Positions 15,049 to 24,900 of a stretch of 35,585 nt of DNA are shown in pieces. Position 1 is the first letter of the stretch. Each line of letters begins with the position of its first letter. The position numbers and the translations under genes were made by a program. This stretch comes from Herbaspirillum frisingense GSF30 (GTDB taxonomy: Bacteria > Pseudomonadota > Gammaproteobacteria > Burkholderiales > Burkholderiaceae_D). A model generated the notes under the pieces. That model saw nothing but the letters and a program-made list of their open reading frames with translations, was not told where the DNA came from and did no database searches. Where the stretch lies: contig NZ_AEEC02000045.1 in the NCBI RefSeq assembly GCF_000300975.2, positions 1-35,585 on the forward strand. The letters are read 5' to 3'.

Positions 15049-16355
15049 AGGGCCGCCCAGTGCGGCAGCACACCGAAATCCTGGCTCACCCGCAGCGCCG
15101 ACTTCAGCCCGTCTTCATGGAAGCCATAGCCGGTCCAGGCGCCGGCGAACCAGGCCCGGTGACGGCCCTGGATCTGGGGCAGGCGCTGCTGGGCGTCGAT
15201 GGCGGGCTGGTCGAAGACCGGATGTTCGTAGTCGAAGCGACCCATCACGGTGGCCGGATGCGGGGCCTGCGGCGGGTTCAGGGTGAGGATGACGTCGCTC
15301 TTGCAAGGCAGGTCCTGCAGCCGGTTCAGCCAGTAGCTCACGCAGACGGCGCGACTGCCGTCGTCGTGGCGCGAACCCAGGTAATTCCATGCCGACCAGA
15401 CCTTGGGCAACTGCGGCATGAGGGCGGTGTCGCCATGCAGCCAGGCGGTATTGGCCTGGTAACGCACGGCCGAGAGCACCTGATGTTCCTCGATGGTGGC
15501 GTCCTGCAACAGGGCCAGGGTCTGCGGGGCATGGGTGGCAAAGACCACGGCGTCGAACTGTTCCTCGCGCGGATCGGCGCCACCGCTGCGCACCAGCACA
15601 CCACGCTCATTGCGGGTGACGCTCTCCAGGCGGCTGCCCAGGCGCACGTCTTCCAGGGTGGCGGCGATGCGACGTACATACTGGCGCGAACCGCCGCGCA
15701 CGGTGCGCCAGCGGGGACGATTGTTCACCTGCAGCAGGCCGTGATTGATGCAAAAGCGCAGGAAGGTGGCGGCCGGGAAGTCCAGGATGTCCGAGGGCGA
15801 ACTGGACCAGATGGCGGCCGCCATGGGGATCAGGTAGGCATCGCTGAACAGGGCACCATAGTGGCCGTCCTTGAGCAACTGGCGCAGGCTCACGGGATGC
15901 CCGTCGCAGGCCGCCAGGTTGGCGTGGGCGGCACGGTTGAAGCGCAGGATGTCGCGCAGCATGCCCAGGAAGGAGGGCTGCAGCAGGCGCTTGCGCTGGG
16001 CGAAGACGGTGTCCAGATTAGTGCCGGCCCATTCAAAGCGGCCTTCATCCATCGAGACGCCGAAGGACATGTCGGTGTCGTAGGTCTCGACCTTGAGTTC
16101 ATCGAACAGGGCGATCAGGTTGGGATAGGTCCAGTCATTGAAGACCAGGAAACCCGTATCGACCGGGAACGGTACGCCCTGCGGCGCGATGTCCACGGTG
16201 TTGGCATGCCCACCCAGGGTGGGCGCGGACTCGAACAGCACCACCTGGTGCCGGCGCGCCAGCAGATAGGCGCTGGCCAGGCCGGAAATGCCGGCGCCGA
16301 TGACGGCGATGCGCTGTCCTGATGCCTGCTCGATGGCTGCTGTACCTGGATTCAT
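15045..16355 (-). CDS. FAD-dependent amine-oxidase-like oxidoreductase, first gene of lipid operon
   Basis: This is a 436-residue flavoprotein. The dinucleotide-binding motif is VIGAGISGLASAYLL (18-32), followed by FESAPTLGGHANTVD, and the C-terminal FAD-binding segment is WFAGAWTGYGFHEDGLKSALRVS. This is the COG2907-type branch of the amino-oxidase superfamily, which includes desaturase-like enzymes. In Rhodobacter sphaeroides a related locus acts in furan-fatty-acid formation and membrane protection against oxidative stress. I infer an oxidation or desaturation step on a phospholipid acyl chain. ATG 16355 has only a weak ribosome site. The gene is divergent from the TetR gene across a 186-bp control region, so TetR control of the six genes is likely. 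Confidence 0.85.
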   Translation of the reverse strand: MNPGTAAIEQASGQRIAVIGAGISGLASAYLLARRHQVVLFESAPTLGGHANTVDIAPQGVPFPVDTGFLVFNDWTYPNLIALFDELKVETYDTDMSFGVSMDEGRFEWAGTNLDTVFAQRKRLLQPSFLGMLRDILRFNRAAHANLAACDGHPVSLRQLLKDGHYGALFSDAYLIPMAAAIWSSSPSDILDFPAATFLRFCINHGLLQVNNRPRWRTVRGGSRQYVRRIAATLEDVRLGSRLESVTRNERGVLVRSGGADPREEQFDAVVFATHAPQTLALLQDATIEEHQVLSAVRYQANTAWLHGDTALMPQLPKVWSAWNYLGSRHDDGSRAVCVSYWLNRLQDLPCKSDVILTLNPPQAPHPATVMGRFDYEHPVFDQPAIDAQQRLPQIQGRHRAWFAGAWTGYGFHEDGLKSALRVSQDFGVLPHWAAL

Positions 16356-16516
16356 GAAATCTTGTCCACCTGTGTCTTTGTTATTGGGGTGTTGCCCTCA
16401 GCCGGGCGGCGCCTGCCGGCGGGACTCTTTTTGTTTAATGGCCTGCTTTGGCGTCCCAGTATTTCTACCCTGCCGCGATTTAGGTGCTAAGATTACTACC
16501 AAAGAAAAATAAAATC

Positions 16517-16528
16517 TACTAATTAGTA
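16517..16528. promoter_or_regulatory. Palindromic candidate TetR operator
   Basis: TACTAATTAGTA is a perfect 12-bp palindrome ending 13 bp before the TetR start codon, in an AT-rich stretch of an otherwise GC-rich spacer. It is flanked by two copies of ACTACCAA (16495-16502 and 16535-16542). The site lies between the divergent TetR gene and the lipid operon, a typical place for an autoregulatory operator. Confidence 0.5.
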
Positions 16529-16541
16529 ACTTAAACTACCA

Positions 16542-17153
16542 ATGAGTATTTTCGGCAAACTGAGCTTCAAGGATCAAGCCTTCAAATTACGGGAAAACGC
16601 CATCCTGGATGCGGCCACGTCGGTACTGGGCAGCAAGGGCTATGACCTGATGACGATGGACGACGTCGCCGGTGCGGTGGGTATCTCCAAACCCAGCCTG
16701 TACAAGCATTTCAAGTCCAAGGAAGAATTGGTCGGCGAGACCATGATCCGTCTCATCGACGGCGCCATCGACCAGCTGGCGCAGCTGGAGGGCATTCCCA
16801 GCCCGCGTGGCAAGCTGGAGGCGATGCTGGAATGGGCACTGCGGGTGCGGCTGGAGGGCGGCCTGCCCTTCCTGCCTTCCACCAGTACACCGGTGCGCGA
16901 CATGCTCATGCGCAACGTCAAGTATGTGATGCGGGTGCTCAAGCTCAACGGCCAGCTGGAAAAGCTGGTCAAGGAAGCACAGAAAAGCGGCGAACTCGAC
17001 GCCGCGCTGCCCAGCGATGTGATCCTGTACAGCTACTACGCCCGCACCTGTGATCCTGCGGTGGACTACCTGCAGAAGTTCAGCAAGATGAGTACCGAAG
17101 ACATCGTGAAGTACATGCTGCACGTGGCCTTCAACGGTTTCACGCGGGATTAG
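16542..17153 (+). CDS. TetR/AcrR-family regulator, likely controls lipid operon
   Basis: This is a 203-residue protein. The N-terminal DNA-binding domain has helix 1 at LRENAILDAATSVLGSKGYDLMTMDDVA and the recognition segment VGISKPSLYKHFKSKEELV (about 46-64), the usual TetR pattern. The C-terminal ligand domain is not assignable to a known effector class. An in-frame TAA at 16527-16529 forces the start to be ATG 16542 or later, and no Shine-Dalgarno sequence precedes it. Translation may therefore be leaderless or weak. The gene diverges from the FAD-oxidase gene at 16355, so it probably represses the lipid operon and itself. It is convergent with the lactonase gene; the two stop codons are 15 bp apart. 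Confidence 0.87.
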   Translation: MSIFGKLSFKDQAFKLRENAILDAATSVLGSKGYDLMTMDDVAGAVGISKPSLYKHFKSKEELVGETMIRLIDGAIDQLAQLEGIPSPRGKLEAMLEWALRVRLEGGLPFLPSTSTPVRDMLMRNVKYVMRVLKLNGQLEKLVKEAQKSGELDAALPSDVILYSYYARTCDPAVDYLQKFSKMSTEDIVKYMLHVAFNGFTRD

Positions 17154-17171
17154 GGCCTAGGCCTAGGCCTA
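17154..17171. repeat. Triple GGCCTA repeat between convergent stop codons
   Basis: GGCCTA occurs three times in tandem. The segment contains CTAGGCCTAGGCCTAG, a perfect 16-bp palindrome (17157-17172), and three CTAG tetranucleotides. The TetR stop (17151-17153) abuts it on the left and the lactonase stop (17169-17171) lies inside its right end. Confidence 0.85.
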
Positions 17172-18038
17172 GCCCAGACCGTAGCAGCGCGCGGCCGTCT
17201 GCCCCCACAGTTGCTCCTGTTCGGACGCCGACAGCCGGGTCGCGGCCCACTCCCGCACCACGGCGGCCACCTTGGCATAGGAGGCGGCCAGCAGGCAGAC
17301 CGGCCAGTCCGAGCCGAACATCAGGCGCTGTGGGCCGAAGGCGTCCAGCGCCGCATCCAGGCAGAGGACGATATTGTCGTAATCCTTCTGACGCAGACCA
17401 CGCTGCCAGTCGGCCTCCGTAACCAGTCCCGATAGCTTGCAGGCCACGTGCGGCAAGGCTGCCAGGGCGCGCAGGTGGCGCTTCCAGTCGGCGAAGACCG
17501 CCTCGCTCTTGCCGAAATCGGCCAGGGCCGGCTTGCCCAGGTGGTCCAGCACCAGCCAGTGGCGATCATGGCGGGCGCAGAAGGCTTGCACTTCGGGCAT
17601 CTGGCGCGCATAGATCAGCACGTCATAGACCAGGCCGCGCCGTTGCAGCCAGCCGATGCCGGTGTTGAAGGCCGGCGCTTCGACGAAGGCGCTTATGTCG
17701 GCCTCATCCTGCAGCTGGTGGCGGAAGCCCACCAGCTTGTCACTTCCCCATCGCTCCACATTGGCCGCCAGGTGCGGCGAAGCGAGGTCTTCCCAGCCGA
17801 CTACCCCGGCGATACGTCGGTTACCGCCCGCCAGATCCAGCAGGAATTCGGTTTCGTCGCGGCCTGCGCGCGCCTGCACGGCGATGGACTGTTCCAGCCC
17901 TTCGGCGACCAGCACGGGCTGCAATTGGCCGGGCGTGCGGTCGCAGGCCAACAGTTCCATGCCGCGGCCGATCCAGGGGTAGGCGTCGGGCTGGTAGAAC
18001 CAGAAATGCTGATGGGCGTCGATGCGATGCGGCTTCAT
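17169..18038 (-). CDS. L-fucono-1,5-lactonase-like amidohydrolase (COG3618)
   Basis: This is a 289-residue TIM-barrel metal-dependent hydrolase. The HxH motif is at 9-11 (IDAHQHFW), followed by LVGFRHQLQDE, WLVLDHLGKP, ACKLSGLVTEADW and the terminal metal-ligand Asp in MFGSDWPVC. This pattern belongs to COG3618, whose characterised members include the L-fucono-1,5-lactonase of Burkholderia multivorans and L-rhamnonolactonases. It would open the lactone made by the dehydrogenase at 22383 to give L-fuconate for the dehydratase at 23213. It is the last gene of the fucose operon. ATG 18038 is chosen because the conserved chain starts directly there. A hairpin-containing 142-bp spacer separates it from the binding-protein gene. 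Confidence 0.85.
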   Translation of the reverse strand: MKPHRIDAHQHFWFYQPDAYPWIGRGMELLACDRTPGQLQPVLVAEGLEQSIAVQARAGRDETEFLLDLAGGNRRIAGVVGWEDLASPHLAANVERWGSDKLVGFRHQLQDEADISAFVEAPAFNTGIGWLQRRGLVYDVLIYARQMPEVQAFCARHDRHWLVLDHLGKPALADFGKSEAVFADWKRHLRALAALPHVACKLSGLVTEADWQRGLRQKDYDNIVLCLDAALDAFGPQRLMFGSDWPVCLLAASYAKVAAVVREWAATRLSASEQEQLWGQTAARCYGLG

Positions 18039-18137
18039 GATGGTCTCTTCGAGGGGCAGGACGGCGCAGGATTGCCGGTCTGCATTGCGCACAACCGGCA
18101 GGGGAATACAAAAACACCAGAAACAGGAAAGCGGTAA

Positions 18138-18158
18138 GGCGCCGCCGCTGGCGACGCC
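18138..18158 (-). other. Intercistronic hairpin after the fucose binding-protein gene
   Basis: GGCGCCGCC (18138-18146) and GGCGACGCC (18150-18158) pair with one G-T wobble around a 3-base loop, 22 bases after the binding-protein stop. No T-run follows on the minus strand (TTACC), so this is more likely an mRNA-stabilising 3' structure or a leaky attenuator before the lactonase than a full terminator. Confidence 0.45.
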
Positions 18159-18180
18159 CTCCCGTCACGTCATGTCAAGA

Positions 18181-19119
18181 TCAGTCGTACAGCACAGCCG
18201 CGATCTTGGCGTCGTCGATGTTGCTCTTGTCGTACCAGTAGAAGCCGGTATCGATGACCTTGGGCAGCTTCTCGCCCTTGATCGCCTTGACCGCTGCTTC
18301 CACAGTCTTGTAGCCGATGCCCACCGGGTTCTGGGTGATGGCGCCGGCCATCACGCCTTCGCGGATCGCGTCCTTCTGCTGCTTGCCGGAGTCATAGCCG
18401 ATGATGACGATCTTGCGCTTCATTTCCTTGACGCCATTGACCACGCCGATGGCCGAGCCTTCATTGGTACCGAAGATGCCCTTGATCTTGGGATAGGCCT
18501 GCAGGATGGACTTGGTGACCTCGGTGGACTTCAACTGGTCGCCGGCGCCATATTGCACGCTGACCACCTTGATCTTGGGATAGTTGGCCTTGATGCGTTC
18601 CAGGAAGCCGTCGCGGCGGTCGATGCCGGTGCGGCTGGTCTGGTCGTGGGCGACCACGGCGACTTCACCTTCCTTGCCGACCAGCTCGGCCATCTTGTCG
18701 GCCGCCAGCGCGGCGGCAGCACGGTTGTCGGTGGTGGCGGTGGTGACCGGGATGTCGCTATCCACACCCGAGTCGAAGGCCACCACCGGGATCTTGGCGG
18801 CCTGCGCCTTCTTCAGCAGCGGGATGGCGGCCTTGCTGTCCAGGGCGGCAAAACCGATGGCCTGCGGCTTCTTGGCCAGCGCGGCGGAGAGCATGTCGAT
18901 CTGCTTGTCGACCATGGCTTCGGTCTCGGGACCTTCGAAGGTAACCTTCACCTTCAGGTCCTTGCCGGCCTGGTCGGCGCCGGCCTTCACGGCCTGCCAG
19001 AACTGGTGCTGGAAGCCCTTGGAAATGAGCGGCACATACACTTCCTGCGCCTGCGCGGCCGAACCGCCGACAGCGAAGGCCAGGCCCAGGGCAGCGCCCA
19101 GTAGTTGTTTCTTGAACAC
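18181..19119 (-). CDS. Periplasmic sugar-binding protein (L-fucose operon)
   Basis: This is a 312-residue Peripla_BP_4 (RbsB-like) protein. A signal peptide covers 1-24 with cleavage after AQA (AQA|QE). The mature chain begins VYVPLISKGFQHQFWQAVKAG and contains the FAALDSKA, VAFDSGVDSD, TDNRAAA and GTNEGSAIG segments typical of CUT2 binding proteins. The start is GTG 19119: AAAGGAG lies 7 bases before it and the signal peptide begins directly after it. The gene comes after the ATPase and permease genes, an order different from the ribitol cluster. L-fucose (or a stereochemically similar sugar such as D-arabinose or L-galactose) is the inferred ligand from the pathway genes. Confidence 0.87.
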   Translation of the reverse strand: MFKKQLLGAALGLAFAVGGSAAQAQEVYVPLISKGFQHQFWQAVKAGADQAGKDLKVKVTFEGPETEAMVDKQIDMLSAALAKKPQAIGFAALDSKAAIPLLKKAQAAKIPVVAFDSGVDSDIPVTTATTDNRAAAALAADKMAELVGKEGEVAVVAHDQTSRTGIDRRDGFLERIKANYPKIKVVSVQYGAGDQLKSTEVTKSILQAYPKIKGIFGTNEGSAIGVVNGVKEMKRKIVIIGYDSGKQQKDAIREGVMAGAITQNPVGIGYKTVEAAVKAIKGEKLPKVIDTGFYWYDKSNIDDAKIAAVLYD

Positions 19120-19228
19120 GGTAAGTCTCCTTTTGTTATCGATGATGGAGTGCCGGGCATTGGCGCTGCCCGGCGGGGCTTGCATTGCTACTGCGAATAC
19201 TGCTGCGGTGGCTGATGTGGATGCCGGT

Positions 19229-20269
19229 TCAGGCGCGACGGCGACGACGCAGGATGTCGAGGTAGACCGCCAGGATGATGATGACCCCGGTCACCACCGT
19301 CTGCCACTCCTGCGCCACCGACATGATGCGCAGGCCATTGACCAGCACGCTCATGATGAAGGCGCCGATGATGGTGCCCATGATGGTGCCGGTGCCACCG
19401 GAGAGCGAGGTGCCGCCGATCACCACGGCGGCAATGGCGTCCAGCTCGTAACCCTGGCCCAGCGCTGGCTGCGCCGAGTTCAGGCGGGACGCGATGATCA
19501 GGCCGGCGATGCCGCAGATGGCGCCGGAGAAGGTGTAGACCGCGACCTTCCAGAAATCCACCTTCACGCCCGACAGGCGCAGCGCTTCCTCGTTGCTGCC
19601 CAGGGCGAAGGTATAGCGGCCGAACACTGTCTTGTTGAGGATGATGGAGGCGCCGATGGCCACCAGGAACAGGATCAGCACCGCATTGGGAATCGGCAGC
19701 GCCGGGATCAGGTCGCCGATCAGCGAATCCTGGGCGATGGCCGAGAAACCCTCGGTATCGTTGAAATAGATCGGCCGGGTACCGGAAATCACCAGCGACA
19801 GCCCCTTGAGCAACATCATCATGCCCAGCGTGGCGATGAAGGGCGGCACCTTCAACTTGGCGATCACCATGCCGGAGACCCAGCCCGAGAGCGCACCGAA
19901 GAAGATGGCGGCGGCGATGCCCAGCGGCAGCGGCATGCCCCAGTTGGTCAGCACCACCCCGGCCATGACGGCGCAGAAAGTCATCATGGTGCCCACCGAC
20001 AGATCGATGCCGGAAGTGATGATGACGTAGGTGCAGGCAATGGCCAGCACGCCGTTGACGGCAGTCGATTGCAGGATGCTGACCAGGTTGTCCACCTCCA
20101 TGAAATTGGGCGAGGCGACGCTGAAGAACACGATCAGCAAGAGCAGGCTGGCAAAGGCCAGCAGCTTCTGGCGCGCGGCCGGGTTGAACAGGCGGGCGCG
20201 CAGGCCCGAGGAGGAAGCGGTATTGGCCATGGTGGATGCGGACGCTGCGGAATGGATGTTGTTTGCCAT
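19229..20269 (-). CDS. CUT2-type ABC sugar permease (L-fucose operon)
   Basis: This is a 346-residue RbsC-family inner-membrane permease. It has the conserved YVIITSGIDLSVG motif, about ten hydrophobic segments, the cytoplasmic loop ALGSNEEALRLSGVKVDFWK, and [21 protein letters not shown] near the C-terminus. A Ser/Ala-rich N-terminal tail of about 25 residues precedes the first membrane segment. ATG 20269 is used; the ribosome site is weak (GAGACC), and an internal ATG 13 codons later could also serve. It pairs with the ATPase encoded 49 bp upstream and the binding protein encoded 109 bp downstream. Confidence 0.87.
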   Translation of the reverse strand: MANNIHSAASASTMANTASSSGLRARLFNPAARQKLLAFASLLLLIVFFSVASPNFMEVDNLVSILQSTAVNGVLAIACTYVIITSGIDLSVGTMMTFCAVMAGVVLTNWGMPLPLGIAAAIFFGALSGWVSGMVIAKLKVPPFIATLGMMMLLKGLSLVISGTRPIYFNDTEGFSAIAQDSLIGDLIPALPIPNAVLILFLVAIGASIILNKTVFGRYTFALGSNEEALRLSGVKVDFWKVAVYTFSGAICGIAGLIIASRLNSAQPALGQGYELDAIAAVVIGGTSLSGGTGTIMGTIIGAFIMSVLVNGLRIMSVAQEWQTVVTGVIIILAVYLDILRRRRRA

Positions 20270-20318
20270 GATGGTTCTGGTCTCTGATAGGGGTTGGATC
20301 GCAGTGCGGCCCGACCGG

Positions 20319-21869
<1,551 letters not shown>

Positions 21870-22036
21870 GCTCACCTCGGATGCGGATGCATTGCCGGCC
21901 CTTGCTGCCGGGGCCATCGTTGACGCGACTCTGCGGTCGCTGCCTGCTGCGTGCTACTTGTCGCTTGCACTACGTTTTTTACAACCTGCCACTGCAGGCA
22001 GGACATGGTCCGCACCTTCCGGTACGGGTCCTGGTC

Positions 22037-22375
22037 CTATTGCTCGGACAGATCGAAGATGCGCGTCATCGGCACCCATTTCTGTCCGGCCGGAGTCCAG
22101 GGTGTGGGCGCCTGGAAACGCCACATCAGTTCCTCCCAGGCACGCACCCGGGGATCGGTGTCGGTCGCCGCTGCCATTGCTGCTGCGTCGAAGACGGCGT
22201 CATCGGTCTCCATCACCATCATCATGCGGGTACCGAGACGGTAGATCTCCATGCCGGTCACCCCCTGCTGCTTCAGGTGCTGCGCGATCTCGGGCCAGAT
22301 GCGTCGGTGATGCTGTTCATACTCGGCGATGAGCGCGGGGTCGTCCTTCAGGTCCAGTGCCAGCACGGTACGCAT
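22037..22375 (-). CDS. L-fucose/L-rhamnose mutarotase-like protein
   Basis: This is a 112-residue protein of the RhaM (DUF718) fold. The active-site signature EYEQHHRRIWPEI contains Tyr19 and His23, which correspond to the catalytic Tyr and His of E. coli RhaM. It also has IYRLGTRMMMVMETDD and a C-terminal ARAWEELMWRFQ-like region. Members interconvert the alpha and beta anomers of 6-deoxy sugars. In this operon the substrate is most likely L-fucose, supplying the anomer used by the dehydrogenase. It starts 7 bp after that gene's stop. E. coli uses an unrelated mutarotase, FucU, for L-fucose, so use of the RhaM fold here is typical of oxidative-pathway operons. Confidence 0.83.
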   Translation of the reverse strand: MRTVLALDLKDDPALIAEYEQHHRRIWPEIAQHLKQQGVTGMEIYRLGTRMMMVMETDDAVFDAAAMAAATDTDPRVRAWEELMWRFQAPTPWTPAGQKWVPMTRIFDLSEQ

Positions 22376-22382
22376 ACGGGCC

Positions 22383-23177
<795 letters not shown>

Positions 23178-23212
23178 TTATATCATTTCCTGACGCCGCC
23201 ACTTGCCGGGGG

Positions 23213-24490
23213 CTAGCCGCGAAAGCGGTACTGCTCCAGCGATTCCGGCTTCATCTCGATCGAGAAGCCCGGCAGGCTGGGCGGCATGTAGGCCGCGTTG
23301 CGGATCACGCAGGGGCCGACGAAATGCTCATGCAGGTGATCCACGTATTCGGTCACGCGTCCCTCCTTGGAACCGGAGATGCACAGATAGTCGATCATCG
23401 ACAGGTGCTGCACGTATTCACACAGCCCCACGCCGCCGGCATGCGGGCAAACCACCTTGCCGTACTTGGCAGCCATCAGCATGACCGCCAGGATTTCGTT
23501 GACGCCACCCAGACGGCAGGAGTCGATCTGCACCACGTCGATGGCGTCGCGCATGATGAACTGCTTGAACAGCACGCGGTTCTGGCACATCTCGCCGGTG
23601 GCGACCTTGACTGCGCCGATGCCTGCACGGATCTTGCGGTGACCTTCCACGTCATCCGGGCTGGTCGGTTCCTCGATGAACCAGGGCTTGGCAAACGCCA
23701 GCTGCTTGACCCAGTCGATGGCCTGGTCCACTTCCCAGACCTGGTTGGCGTCGATCATCAGATGACGCTGCGGGCCCAGTACTTCACGGGCGATGGTGAC
23801 GCGACGCTTGTCGTCGGCCAGGTCGCGCCCGACCTTGAGCTTGACATGGTTGAAGCCCTGGTCGATGGCTTCCTGGCACAGGCGGCGCAGCTTGGCGTCG
23901 TCATAGCCCAGCCAGCCGGCCGAGGTGGTGTAGCAGGGATAGCCTTCCTGCTGCAGGATGCGCAGGCGCTCGGCCTTGCCGCCTTCCTTCTCGCGCAGCA
24001 GCGCCAGGGCCTCGTCGGGGGTGATGCAATCGGTGATGTAGCGGAAGTCGATGGTGCGTACCAGCTCCTCGGGCGTCATGTCGGCCACCAGCTTCCATAC
24101 CGGCTTGCCTTCGGCCTTGGCCCACAGGTCCCAGGCTGCATTGACCACGGCGCCGGTGGCCAGGTGGATGGCGCCCTTGTCCGGGCCGATCCATCGCAGC
24201 TGGCTGTCGGAGGTGACGTGACGCCAGAAGCGGCCCATGTCGGCGGCGATCCATTCCAGGTCCAGGCCGACCACGAGATGTTCCATGGCGCGGATGGCGG
24301 CGCAGCAGATTTCATTGCCGCGACCGATGGTGAAGGTCAGGCCGTGGCCTTTCAATTGCGGGTGGTCGGTGTCGAGGATGACGTAGGCGGCAGAATAGTC
24401 CGGGTCCGGATTCATCGCATCCGAACCGTCCAGTGATTGCGAAGTGGGAAAGCGCACGTCCAGCACGCGCATGGCGGTAATCTTGGTCAT
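23213..24490 (-). CDS. fucD: L-fuconate dehydratase (enolase superfamily)
   Basis: This is a 425-residue mandelate-racemase-type enolase enzyme. Lys217 and Lys219 of the KxK motif (HVKLKVG), the metal ligands Asp248 (IDANQ), Glu274 (IEEP) and Glu300 (TGEM), and the general acid/base His350 (CPHAGG) are all present. The spacing agrees with characterised L-fuconate dehydratases. It dehydrates L-fuconate to 2-keto-3-deoxy-L-fuconate in the cytoplasm. As first gene of the operon, it starts at ATG 24490 next to a 410-bp regulatory spacer shared with the divergent iclR-type gene. The enzymes for the keto-deoxy product are not in this window. Confidence 0.9.
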   Translation of the reverse strand: MTKITAMRVLDVRFPTSQSLDGSDAMNPDPDYSAAYVILDTDHPQLKGHGLTFTIGRGNEICCAAIRAMEHLVVGLDLEWIAADMGRFWRHVTSDSQLRWIGPDKGAIHLATGAVVNAAWDLWAKAEGKPVWKLVADMTPEELVRTIDFRYITDCITPDEALALLREKEGGKAERLRILQQEGYPCYTTSAGWLGYDDAKLRRLCQEAIDQGFNHVKLKVGRDLADDKRRVTIAREVLGPQRHLMIDANQVWEVDQAIDWVKQLAFAKPWFIEEPTSPDDVEGHRKIRAGIGAVKVATGEMCQNRVLFKQFIMRDAIDVVQIDSCRLGGVNEILAVMLMAAKYGKVVCPHAGGVGLCEYVQHLSMIDYLCISGSKEGRVTEYVDHLHEHFVGPCVIRNAAYMPPSLPGFSIEMKPESLEQYRFRG

Positions 24491-24900
24491 CGGTCTCTAG
24501 CGTGATGCCGCTGCGGGACGGGTGGCGCCTCGGGCTCGGGCGCTGCCTCTGCTTGCCGCTGGTCGGCGGGCTGGCCGCTGGGGGGCGGCTGCCGGTTGTC
24601 GTCGTCTCCGGGGGCTGGCCCCCTGTTCGTTTTACTCACAAATAAAATTTGTTTTTATCTGTGAGAGACACAGCATAACCTCGATTATCCTCTTATTGCC
24701 GGGCCGGCCCGATGAAGTTTCGGTATCGATCGATATCGATTTAGGGATGTCAGCACCGTAGCATCAAAGCGATCTATAAAAAATAATTTTACAAATAAAA
24801 CACGTCGTCCATCAAAAATCCCCTACAATCCGGCCCCAGAAACCGGCGGATTCACCCTTCTGTTTCCGCCCTCCTGCCCGCTAACGATACCCAGGCTGCC
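24491..24900. promoter_or_regulatory. Shared control region between fucD and the iclR-type gene
   Basis: This 410-bp gap holds no gene. It turns sharply AT-rich after about 24625 and contains several symmetrical elements. These are GGGGG/CCCCC at 24610-24623, ACAAAT-AAA-ATTTGT (24638-24652) nested in CTCACA/TGTGAG (24635-24640 / 24660-24665), GGGCCGGCCC (24701-24710) and ATCGATATCGAT (24729-24740) overlapping ATCGATCGAT (24725-24734). ACAAATAAAA recurs at 24791-24800. One or more are probably IclR operators; I cannot fix the promoters with confidence. Confidence 0.55.

Noticed and set aside
18584..20287. A 567-codon open frame on the plus strand
   Set aside because: It lies opposite the fucose binding-protein and permease genes and its translation is low-complexity Asp/Gly/His-rich. 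No ribosome site or domain supports it.
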